The notes beneath the pieces were generated by a model. It saw only the letters and a program-made list of their open reading frames with translations. It was not told the DNA's origin and searched no databases. A program made the translations under genes and the position numbers. Source: JACTMI01 sp964618415 (GTDB lineage Bacteria; Acidobacteriota; Thermoanaerobaculia; Multivoradales; JAGPDF01). From it: DNA of 11,346 nt. Shown piece after piece: positions 1 through 6,700 of the stretch. The stretch lies in the NCBI GenBank assembly GCA_964618415.1, contig CAZUAT010000077.1, positions 1 to 11,346 of the forward strand. Reading direction: 5' to 3'. Position 1 is the first letter of the stretch. Each line of letters opens with the position of its first letter.

Positions 1-1512
1 AGCGTGCGGCTCACCCCACCCGGCTGCGGGTGCGGGGGCCGTCGCCGGGGCGCTCGGATCCGTCATCGTCGCGGGCGCGGCCGTCGCCTGCGTTGCCGGC
101 TGCGACGCCGGCTGCGGCAGCGGCGTCGTGGCGGGGGCGGCCGGGGCCGGCGCCGCCGGACGCGCTTCGGCCTCGACGCGCGCCATCATCTCGGCCGCGG
201 CGCTGGACGACTCGGAGAGGCGCTCGATCAGGCCGCGGGCCTCACGCGAGGTCGGATCGGCCGCGAAGGCGTCCAGGGCAACGTCGAGGGCGGCTTCGGG
301 CCGCTCTTCGGCGATCAGCTGCTCGGCCTCTTCGATCAGGATGCGCACCCGCTCGCGCACCGCCGCTGCATCGGCGGCCGTCTGGATCGCAATCGGCTCG
401 GTGCCCGGCGGAGACTGGCGGTTGCCCAGCAGCAGGAAGGCGGCGCCGAGGACGGCGACGCCGACAATGCTGCCGATCACCACCGCGTTCGAGAGCCGGC
501 GCGGCGACGGGGCCGCGTAGGCAGTGGCGGTGTTCGGGGCGCCGGGCGATTGCTGCAGCACGGTCGGGGAGGTCGACGGCGCGGTGCGCGCTCCCGTCTG
601 CCAGTTGCCCGGCACGGTAAGCACGGTCGCGCTCGCGGGCTCGCCGGCGCGGGCGTACGAGTTGTCGAGGGCGGTGGGGTCGCCCGGCAGCTCGGCGTCG
701 ATCGGCTGCCCGGCGGCGACGCGGTCCAGGTGCTCGAGCACCTCGCGGAAGGAGCTGTAGCGATGGTGCTGGTTCTTGGCCAGGCAGTGCAGGACGACGC
801 GCTCGAGATCGGCGGGAAAAAGCGGCACCAGATCCGAGAGCGGCGTCGGCTGCTCGTTGAGGATCCGGTAGAAGACCCGGCTCATCGTGTCGGCCTCGAA
901 CGGCCGCACGTAGGTGAGCAGCTCGTAGGCGAGCACGCCGTAGGCGAAGATGTCGGCGCGGTGGTCGACCGGCTCGCCGTTGACCTGCTCGGGGGCCATG
1001 TAGCCGATGGTGCCCATCGCGGTGCCGGTGCGCGTGAGCCCCTGGGTGTTCATCTCCGCAAGCTTGGCGATGCCGAAGTCCATCACCTTGGCGACGCCGC
1101 CTTCGAGGATGCGCACGTTGGCCGGCTTGACGTCGCGGTGGATGACGCCCTTGGAGTGGGCGTACTCGAGGCCGCGCGCGATGTCGACCAGCCAGCGCAG
1201 CTTGGTCATCTGCGGCACGGCATCCTTGCGGCGGATGATCTGCGACAGGTCCTCGCCGGAGAGGAACTCCTGGACCATGAACGGCACGTCGTCGTGGTAC
1301 CCGAAGTCGTGCACCAGGGTGACGTTGGCGTGATGCAGTCCGCCGGCGATCTCGGCTTCGCGCAGGAACCGCTTGCGCAGCTCCTCGTTGTCGGAGGTGC
1401 ACAGCTTGATCGCCACCATCCGCTTCAGGTGCGGGTCACGCCCCTTCCAGACGGTGCCGAAGCCGCCCTCTCCGATCCGTTCGACGATCTCGTACTTGCC
1501 GAGTTGCTTCAT
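1..1512 (-). CDS. Membrane-anchored Ser/Thr protein kinase (Hanks/PknB type), 3' end beyond left edge
   Basis: Reading from ATG at 1512 gives 504 residues with no stop before the window edge, so the C-terminus is missing. Residues about 7-265 form a complete Hanks-type kinase domain: glycine loop GEGGFG (14-19), ATP lysine K36 in VAIK, helix-C Glu near E54, catalytic HRDVKPANV (125-133, D127), DFG (145-147), an activation loop with T160/T162/T164, and APE (173-175). These are the residues of an active kinase. A linker rich in Pro, Ser and Thr follows, then one transmembrane helix (about 342-362), a helical TPR-like segment (384-433) and an Ala/Pro-rich tail (452 onward). The kinase domain should be cytoplasmic and the tail periplasmic. 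It lies 27 bases downstream of the subtilase on the same strand and is probably cotranscribed. No good Shine-Dalgarno is visible. GTG at 1536 would add eight residues, but the ATG gives the usual short lead before the kinase core. The target is unknown. Confidence 0.93.
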   Translation of the reverse strand, partial: MKQLGKYEIVERIGEGGFGTVWKGRDPHLKRMVAIKLCTSDNEELRKRFLREAEIAGGLHHANVTLVHDFGYHDDVPFMVQEFLSGEDLSQIIRRKDAVPQMTKLRWLVDIARGLEYAHSKGVIHRDVKPANVRILEGGVAKVMDFGIAKLAEMNTQGLTRTGTAMGTIGYMAPEQVNGEPVDHRADIFAYGVLAYELLTYVRPFEADTMSRVFYRILNEQPTPLSDLVPLFPADLERVVLHCLAKNQHHRYSSFREVLEHLDRVAAGQPIDAELPGDPTALDNSYARAGEPASATVLTVPGNWQTGARTAPSTSPTVLQQSPGAPNTATAYAAPSPRRLSNAVVIGSIVGVAVLGAAFLLLGNRQSPPGTEPIAIQTAADAAAVRERVRILIEEAEQLIAEERPEAALDVALDAFAADPTSREARGLIERLSESSSAAAEMMARVEAEARPAAPAPAAPATTPLPQPASQPATQATAAPATMTDPSAPATAPAPAAGWGEPHA

Positions 1513-1532
1513 GGCAGGAAGCCCGGATGCTA

Positions 1533-1549
1533 GCACCCCTCAGGGGCGC
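1533..1549 (-). other. GC-rich hairpin with the subtilase stop codon in its loop
   Basis: On the minus-strand transcript, GCGCCCC pairs with GGGGUGC (seven pairs, one G-U wobble) and leaves a three-base loop, UGA, which is the stop codon of the subtilase (1540-1542). No U-tract follows, so it is not a standard intrinsic terminator. It lies about 20 bases upstream of the kinase ATG. It could affect termination, coupling or mRNA processing between the two genes, or be a by-product of high GC content. Confidence 0.4.
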
Positions 1550-3321
1550 AGGTCGCTCCAGCGCAGCGCATCGCCGGTCTCGAAATCGTCCGCGAACGGC
1601 ATCGAGTCAAAGGTGGCGGTGACCGAACCGTCGTCGTCCATCGTCAGCTCGCAGCTGCCGGTACCGGAACAGGCGCCCGACCAGCCGATGAAGTGGGAGC
1701 CGTCGGCCGCCACGGCCGAGAGCGTGACCTCGGCGCCGGTCAAGAAGCTGGCTTCGCAATCCCCGGGGCAGTCGATGCCCGCCGGACTGCTGGTGACGAC
1801 TCCCACTCCCGAGCCGTCCAGCACAACGTCGAGCGTGTGCGCCAGGGCGAGGGCCGCCTGGACGGCGGCCAGCGCGTCGATCCGACCGTGCCCGAAGGTG
1901 TGGTTGGGGAACTGACCAGCGGCGATGCCGCACTGGCCGCCGAAGGTCGGGTGGACGGCGGTGTCCTGAATCAGCTGTTCGAGCAGGTCGATCTCACCCG
2001 CCAGATCGGGCACGGCGGAGATGAGCAACGCCACCAGACCGGCGACGTGCGGGCCCGCCATCGACGTGCCGCTGAAGCTGGAGTAGCCGCTCGGGGGGAC
2101 CGAGGACCGCACGTTCGAGCCCGGCGCCGAGATGTCCGGCTTCATCCGGCCCGACCCGTCCACCGTCACCGGGCCGCGGCTCGAGAAGACGGAGATCGCG
2201 TCGGTCGAGGTCGTCGAACCGACCGAGAACGACGCGTCGTAGATCGCCGCCGGAGTGCTCACCGTGGAGCAACTGGAGCCGGAGTTGCCGGCCGACACGG
2301 CGACGAAGATTCCTGCCGCGCGGGTGTTCTCGACCACCTGGCGCAGGATGTCGGGCGTGTTGCAGCCCTCCGACGCCGGGCAGCCCCACGAGTTGTTGAT
2401 CACGTGCGGTGCCTGGGCCGGATCCGGATTGTTGCCCGCCACGTCGGTCGGCGCGATGAACCACTCGAAGCACTCGGCGTAGGTGGTCGGCGTGCCGTCC
2501 CCTTCGTTCATGTTGCGGCAGCCGATCCAGCGGGCGCCGGGCGCCATGCCGATCTGATTGGCTCCGCCGTCGTCGCCCACCATGGTGCCCATCGTGTGCG
2601 TGCCGTGGCTGTCGTCGTCGCACGGCACGGGCGAGTCGGCGCCGCAGTTGCTGCCGCCGACGTGGATGGCGTCGTGCCAGTGGTAGTCGTGGTCGGCCGT
2701 GGCGCCGTTCCAGCCCCGGTACTGGGCCTTGATGGCCGGGTGATCCCAGTCGTAGCCGGTGTCCTGGCCGCCGACGACGGCGCCGCTGCCGTCGATACCC
2801 AGCGCCCACACGGCCGGAGCGTTGACCTTCTGGATGTTCCACTCGATCGCCTGCGGCGAGAACGGCAGATCGACCAGATCGAGCTCGTCGACGGGTGCGG
2901 CTGGCCGCGGCCGCGCGAAGCTCATCGGGGCGTCATAGTCGAGCCGCGCCACGTCGGCCCGCGCTGCCAGCTGCGCCGCGAGCGCCGCATCGCCCACCAC
3001 GCGCACGAAGTTGGCGACCCAGAAGGGGCGATACGGCACACCGAGCCGATCGAGTTCGGCGAGCAGCGGCGCCTGGGTGCGCTCGGCCGTCTGCCGCAGC
3101 GTCTCGAAGACGAAACGTCCGCGCGCCGTCTTGCCGTGCAGCGCCGCAGCCGCCGAGAGGTCCGGCTGCTCGGCCAGCACGATCAGCATGGCGGCGCGGC
3201 CGTCGGGGGCGGCGGCGAAGGCGCTCGACAGTGCCGAGTCGATGGGCGCCGACGCCGCGGCGCCGAGGGTCGGCACGGCAAGCGTGAGAAGAAGCGCGAC
3301 GAGGGGGCTTCGGCTGCGCAT
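1540..3321 (-). CDS. Secreted subtilisin-like serine protease (S8) with C-terminal repeat domain and DGFE-type tail
   Basis: This 593-residue protein has a Sec signal peptide (basic MRSRS, hydrophobic 7-20, likely cleavage near ASA at 23-25) and an inhibitor-I9-like propeptide region (about 44-130). A full S8 domain spans about 160-490. The catalytic set is visible: D187 in GGQDTGY, H239 in DSHGTH, oxyanion N346 in SAGNSG, and S420 in SGTSMAGPH. Cys pairs between D and H (C226/C234) and at C314/C320 suggest disulfides, fitting export. Residues about 498-571 resemble the divergent InlB B-repeat type, with paired Cys and a GWSGACSGTGSC core. The last 20 residues form a separate tail, MPFADDFETGDALRWS followed by DLRP, shared with the protein at the right end of the window. 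ATG at 3321 is supported by a Shine-Dalgarno GGAGAG six bases upstream. It is the first gene of a likely protease-kinase operon and is divergent from the acyl-AMP ligase operon. The substrate is not predictable. Confidence 0.95.
   Translation of the reverse strand: MRSRSPLVALLLTLAVPTLGAAASAPIDSALSSAFAAAPDGRAAMLIVLAEQPDLSAAAALHGKTARGRFVFETLRQTAERTQAPLLAELDRLGVPYRPFWVANFVRVVGDAALAAQLAARADVARLDYDAPMSFARPRPAAPVDELDLVDLPFSPQAIEWNIQKVNAPAVWALGIDGSGAVVGGQDTGYDWDHPAIKAQYRGWNGATADHDYHWHDAIHVGGSNCGADSPVPCDDDSHGTHTMGTMVGDDGGANQIGMAPGARWIGCRNMNEGDGTPTTYAECFEWFIAPTDVAGNNPDPAQAPHVINNSWGCPASEGCNTPDILRQVVENTRAAGIFVAVSAGNSGSSCSTVSTPAAIYDASFSVGSTTSTDAISVFSSRGPVTVDGSGRMKPDISAPGSNVRSSVPPSGYSSFSGTSMAGPHVAGLVALLISAVPDLAGEIDLLEQLIQDTAVHPTFGGQCGIAAGQFPNHTFGHGRIDALAAVQAALALAHTLDVVLDGSGVGVVTSSPAGIDCPGDCEASFLTGAEVTLSAVAADGSHFIGWSGACSGTGSCELTMDDDGSVTATFDSMPFADDFETGDALRWSDLRP
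1555..1602 (-). other. C-terminal DGFE-type tail of the subtilase (candidate sorting tag)
   Basis: Subtilase residues 574-589 read MPFADDFETGDALRWS, directly after the InlB-like repeat. The same layout closes the other secreted protein (10167-10214). There is no hydrophobic helix or terminal basic cluster, so it is not a PEP-CTERM, GlyGly-CTERM or sortase type. The sorting role is inference. Confidence 0.55.
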
Positions 3322-3327
3322 GGGGAA

Positions 3328-3333
3328 CTCTCC
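3328..3333 (-). promoter_or_regulatory. Ribosome binding site of the subtilase gene
   Basis: The minus strand reads GGAGAG, then six bases, then ATG at 3321. This is one of the few clear Shine-Dalgarno sequences in the window and fixes the subtilase start. Confidence 0.65.
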
Positions 3334-3372
3334 GGCTGCAACGTCCGTGGTCAGTGGGAGGCGAGTGCCCAG

Positions 3373-3380
3373 TCTATAAG
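3373..3380. promoter_or_regulatory. Possible shared divergent promoter core (overlapping -10 boxes)
   Basis: Only 68 bases separate the two divergent start codons (3321 and 3390), and the one A/T-rich patch in them is near 3371-3383. Plus-strand TATAAG (3375-3380) and minus-strand TATAGA (3378-3373) each match the -10 consensus at five of six positions and overlap by four bases. No convincing -35 box was found for either direction. Use from the plus-strand box would start RNA near 3387, almost at the ligase ATG. Use from the minus-strand box would leave a leader of about 45 bases containing the subtilase ribosome binding site. Based on the sequence alone this is tentative. Confidence 0.3.
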
Positions 3381-3389
3381 CTTCCCGCC

Positions 3390-5156
3390 ATGAGCGGGGC
3401 CACCGGATCGACGCTGCAGGGGCTGCTGGCGCGGGCGGCCGGGTTTCCGGCCGCGGGGCTGCGGCTGGTCGACGGGGCCGAGCGCGAGCGCTTCCTCTCC
3501 TGGGGCGAGCTTCGGCGGCGGGCGGTCGGGGTGGCCGGCCGGCTGGTTGCCGCGGGGGTGGCGCCGGGCGAGCGGGTGGCGCTCATCTATCCGACCGGAG
3601 CCGCCTTCTTCGACGCCTTCTTCGGGGTACTGCTCGCCGGCGCGGTGCCGGTGCCGCTCTACCCGCCGGTCCGCCTCGGTCGCCTGGCTGAGTACCGGGA
3701 GCGGACCGCCGCGCTCGTCGCCGCCGCCGGAGCCGTCCTCGTGCTGGTCGACTCGCGCCTCGGCGGCCTCGCCGGCGAGGCGATCGAGCGGGCGGCGCCC
3801 CGGCTGGGCGGCCGGACGATCGAGCAGCTGCCGCCGGAGCCGGCCGACGCGGACGAGCGCGTCCGCCTCGGCGCGCCCGACGACCTGGCGCTGGTGCAGT
3901 TCTCCTCCGGCACCACCGTCGAGCCGAAGCCGGTGGCCCTCAGCCAGCGCGCCGTCCTGGCCCAGGTCGCCGCGCTCAACGCGCTCTGGCCCGATACCCC
4001 CGACCGGGTCCACTCCGGCGTCTCGTGGCTGCCGCTCTACCACGACATGGGCCTGATCGGCTGCATTTTCCCGGCCCTCGAACGGCCGTCGGTGATGACC
4101 CTGCTGCCGCCGGAGCGCTTCGTCGGGCGGCCGGCGCTCTGGTTGCGCGCCCTGGCGCGTCACCGGGCGACCATCTCCGTCGCCCCCAACTTCGCCTACG
4201 CCCTCGCCGCCGAGCGGGTGCGCGACGCCGAGCTCGCGGGCTGCGACCTGTCGCACTGGCGCATCGCCCTGTGTGGCGCCGAGACGGTGTCGGCGGCGAC
4301 GTTGCGCGCGTTCGCGCAGCGCTTCGCCCGCTTCGGCTTCGACCCGGCGGCGCTCACCCCCGTCTACGGGCTCTCCGAGGCAGCGCTCGCGGTCACTGCG
4401 GCGCCGCTCGCCCGGCCGTTCGGCGCCCGCCGGCTCGATCGGCTCTGCCTCGCCACCGACGGCGCCGCGGTCGACGATCCGGCCGGCGTCGAAGTGGTCT
4501 CGGTCGGCCGGCCCCTGCCCGGCTTTGCACTGGAGCTGCGCGACCCGGAGGGCCGGGCGCTGCCGGAAGGACGGGTCGGCCGCCTGTTCGTGCGCGGTCC
4601 GTCGTTGATGGACGGTTACCTCGAGCGGCCGACCGAGAGCGCCGCTGTGCTCTCCGACGGCTGGCTCGACACCGGCGACCTCGGCTTTGTCGCCGACGGC
4701 GAGCTCTACCTCACCGGGCGCGCCCGGGACCTGCTGATCCTGCGCGGCCGCAACCATGCGCCGAGCGATGTCGAAGCTGCCGCCGACGGGGTCGAAGGCG
4801 TGCGCCGCGGTTGCACCGCCGCGGTCTCGCACCGCGCCGAGGGCGAGGCCACCGACCGGCTGCTGCTGTTCGTCGAGCGGCAGCGCGGCTTGGCCGCCGG
4901 ACCGGAGGCGGACGGTCCGCTTGCGGAGCGTGTCCGCGCCGCCGTGCTGGCGGCCACCAGTCTGGCGGTCGACGAGCTGGTCGTGCTGCCGCCGGGCGCC
5001 CTGCCGCGCACCTCCTCCGGCAAGATCCGGCGCGCCGAGGCGCTGCGGCGCCATCTTTCCGGTCAGCTCGAGGCGGCGCCGGCATCGCGGCTCGCCGTCG
5101 TCGCGGCGCTCTGGCGCGGCCGCCGCGCCCTGCGCCGCAGTCGCGTCGCGCCCTGA
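3390..5156 (+). CDS. Fatty-acyl-AMP ligase-type adenylating enzyme (FAAL/AMP-binding family)
   Basis: This 588-residue protein is predicted to activate a fatty or related acyl acid with ATP to an acyl-AMP, normally passed to an acyl carrier protein or CoA. ANL-family motifs occur in order: P-loop FSSGTTVEP (171-179), WLPLYHDMGLIG (213-224), YGLSE (326-330), TGDLG (428-432), the hinge region GRARDLLILRGRN (443-455), and the C-terminal catalytic Lys K545 in RTSSGKIRR. The YHDMG motif, APNFAYAL (265-272), GRNHAPSDVE (453-462) and the segment around 345-365 resemble fatty-acyl-AMP ligases more than acyl-CoA synthetases. No carrier domain is fused and none is encoded nearby. ATG at 3390 is preferred because the family N-terminus begins there; a GTG at 3354 would add 12 unlikely residues. 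No Shine-Dalgarno precedes the ATG. It is the first gene of a four-gene plus-strand operon. CoA-ligase activity cannot be excluded from sequence alone. Confidence 0.9.
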   Translation: MSGATGSTLQGLLARAAGFPAAGLRLVDGAERERFLSWGELRRRAVGVAGRLVAAGVAPGERVALIYPTGAAFFDAFFGVLLAGAVPVPLYPPVRLGRLAEYRERTAALVAAAGAVLVLVDSRLGGLAGEAIERAAPRLGGRTIEQLPPEPADADERVRLGAPDDLALVQFSSGTTVEPKPVALSQRAVLAQVAALNALWPDTPDRVHSGVSWLPLYHDMGLIGCIFPALERPSVMTLLPPERFVGRPALWLRALARHRATISVAPNFAYALAAERVRDAELAGCDLSHWRIALCGAETVSAATLRAFAQRFARFGFDPAALTPVYGLSEAALAVTAAPLARPFGARRLDRLCLATDGAAVDDPAGVEVVSVGRPLPGFALELRDPEGRALPEGRVGRLFVRGPSLMDGYLERPTESAAVLSDGWLDTGDLGFVADGELYLTGRARDLLILRGRNHAPSDVEAAADGVEGVRRGCTAAVSHRAEGEATDRLLLFVERQRGLAAGPEADGPLAERVRAAVLAATSLAVDELVVLPPGALPRTSSGKIRRAEALRRHLSGQLEAAPASRLAVVAALWRGRRALRRSRVAP

Positions 5157-5168
5157 TACGCTGCCGAA

Positions 5169-6653
5169 GTGACCGCCCGCTTCCACCGCCGTCCGCATCC
5201 GGGCCCCTGCCGCATGGTGGTCGGGCGAGCCGGCGCGCGGCGAGCCGGGCTGTCGGCACTGGCGCTGCTGGCGTTGCTGTTGCCGGCCTGCCGGCGCGAG
5301 CAGCCAGCCGCCGAGCCATCGGCCAGCCCGCGCGCGGCCGAGGCGCCGATTCCGTCGCCCATTCCTCCAGACGGCCCGCGCCCGAACGTGGTCGTCGTGC
5401 TGATCGACACCCTGCGCGCCGACCGCCTGTCGGCGCACGGCTACGGGCGGGAGACCTCGCCGGCGATCGACCGGCTGGCGGCGGCCGGGGTCGACTTCCG
5501 CGCCGCCTTCGCCCCGGCGACCTGGACCAAGCCGTCCATCGCCTCGCTGTTCACGGGTCTCCATCCGACCGAGCACGGCCTGATGCATCTCGGCGAGGCG
5601 AGCGGCGACAGCGTCACGACTGACGCCTTGCCACGCTCGCTGCCGACCCTGGCGCAGGCGTTCCGCGAGGGCGGCTGGGCCACCGTGGGCGTGGTCAATC
5701 AGGTTCATCTGCAGCCCCAGCTCGGCTTCGCGCGCGGGTTCGACGACTATCTCTGGCGGCGCGGCAAGCGGGCGCCCGAACTCAACACGATGTTCGGCGA
5801 CTGGCTCGACCACTGGGTGGCCGGCGGCGACGAGCGACCGTTCTTCGCCTACATCCACTACCTCGACGTGCACTGGCCGTACGAGGAGCGGCCCGGCGAC
5901 CTGCCGGCCGACCGGTTCGGCTCGATCACCTTCGAGAATCCGCCGCCGCGCGGCCTGGCGCGGGTCGCCGAATGGGCGGCCGAGGCGATGACGCCGTCCG
6001 ATCTCGAGGTCCTGTCGACGCGCTACGACAACGAGATCGCCTGGATCGACCGCGCCATCGGCGACCTGGTCGCGCGGCTCGAGGCGGTGGGTCGCTACGA
6101 GGAGACGATCGTCGTCGTCACCTCCGACCACGGAGAGGGCTTCTACGAGCACGGCATGCTCAAGCACGGCTACGCCCCCTACGACGAGGTGGCGCAGGTT
6201 CCGTTGATCATCCGGCTGCCGGCGCGCTGGCCGGTCCCGGCCGGACCGCGCTCGACCGTAGTCAGCCTCGTCGACCTGCCCGCGACGCTGCTCGAACTGG
6301 TCGGCCTGCCGCCGCTCGCCGGGTCGACCGGGCGCAGCCTGGTGCCGATCCTGCGCGGCGTCGAGGATCCGGAGCGGCGCGTGCTCATCCAGAGCGAAGA
6401 GGGCTGGGCGCTGCGCACGGCCGGCGCCAAGCTGATCGCGCGGCCGGAGCGGCTGGAGTTCTACGACCTCGCCGCCGATCCGGGCGAACGGGAGAACCTG
6501 GCGGCAGCAAGCTGCACCGGTCCCTGCGCCGACCTGCGCGCCGAGCTGCGCCGGCTGCGCTCGACCCTGCGCTCGCCGCCCGCCGATGCCGGCGAGACCG
6601 GCAAGCTGAGCGGCGAGGACGTGCACGAGCTGGAGTCGCTCGGCTACCTCTGA
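5169..6653 (+). CDS. Sulfatase-like (alkaline phosphatase superfamily) lipoprotein with Thr nucleophile
   Basis: This 494-residue protein starts 12 bases after the ligase stop. A hydrophobic segment (28-40) ends in LLPAC, a plausible lipobox with lipid-bearing C41, followed by a Pro/Ala-rich tether (45-70). The sulfatase-fold domain covers about 71-445: VVVVLIDTLRAD (74-85, metal ligand D80), TWTKPSIASLFTG (118-130), IHYLDVHWPY (229-238, H230/H235) and TSDHGEGFYEHG (318-329, D320/H321). The sulfatase C-x-P-S-R motif reads T-K-P-S-I here, so both the formylglycine Cys and the Arg are missing and T120 occupies the nucleophile position. Classical formylglycine chemistry is therefore excluded; a phospho- or sulfo-ester hydrolase or a phosphoethanolamine-transferase-like activity is possible. 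The end, LESLGYL, recurs in related sulfatase-like proteins. GTG at 5169 is chosen for its tight spacing. ATG at 5214 (residue 16) would give a more typical lipoprotein signal and may be the true start. The expected location is the periplasm, membrane-tethered. Confidence 0.88.
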   Translation: MTARFHRRPHPGPCRMVVGRAGARRAGLSALALLALLLPACRREQPAAEPSASPRAAEAPIPSPIPPDGPRPNVVVVLIDTLRADRLSAHGYGRETSPAIDRLAAAGVDFRAAFAPATWTKPSIASLFTGLHPTEHGLMHLGEASGDSVTTDALPRSLPTLAQAFREGGWATVGVVNQVHLQPQLGFARGFDDYLWRRGKRAPELNTMFGDWLDHWVAGGDERPFFAYIHYLDVHWPYEERPGDLPADRFGSITFENPPPRGLARVAEWAAEAMTPSDLEVLSTRYDNEIAWIDRAIGDLVARLEAVGRYEETIVVVTSDHGEGFYEHGMLKHGYAPYDEVAQVPLIIRLPARWPVPAGPRSTVVSLVDLPATLLELVGLPPLAGSTGRSLVPILRGVEDPERRVLIQSEEGWALRTAGAKLIARPERLEFYDLAADPGERENLAAASCTGPCADLRAELRRLRSTLRSPPADAGETGKLSGEDVHELESLGYL

Positions 6654-6700
6654 AATCCCGCGCGCGCCGGCCCGGGGAACGCTCCAGCGTCGTGAATGCC

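Noticed and set aside
95..116. 10-base direct repeat (GCCGGCTGCG twice) and repeated Pro/Ala codons
   Set aside because: It encodes the Gln-Pro-Ala repeats of the low-complexity kinase tail, with no array structure suggesting CRISPR or a mobile element.
242..1402. 386-codon minus-strand frame inside the kinase gene
   Set aside because: It is out of frame with the kinase, which shows every catalytic motif; the translation is Arg-rich and unstructured.
4..1533. 509-codon plus-strand frame opposite the kinase
   Set aside because: Antisense shadow with Gly/Arg-rich translation; the kinase on the other strand explains the coding signal.
1540..1542. UGA as a selenocysteine or programmed readthrough codon
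   Set aside because: The protease ends naturally with its C-terminal tail just before this codon, and no enzyme site spans it. A readthrough product would export a kinase domain without ATP.
1693..3393. 566-codon plus-strand frame opposite the subtilase
   Set aside because: Antisense shadow; the S8 catalytic residues, signal peptide and ribosome binding site are on the minus strand.
3351..6626. 1091-codon open frame on the minus strand opposite the ligase and sulfatase-like genes
   Set aside because: Its translation is low-complexity, rich in Arg, Gly, Gln and Ala, with no motif, and it lies opposite two genes with clear catalytic motifs. Long antisense frames are expected where third positions are nearly all G or C.
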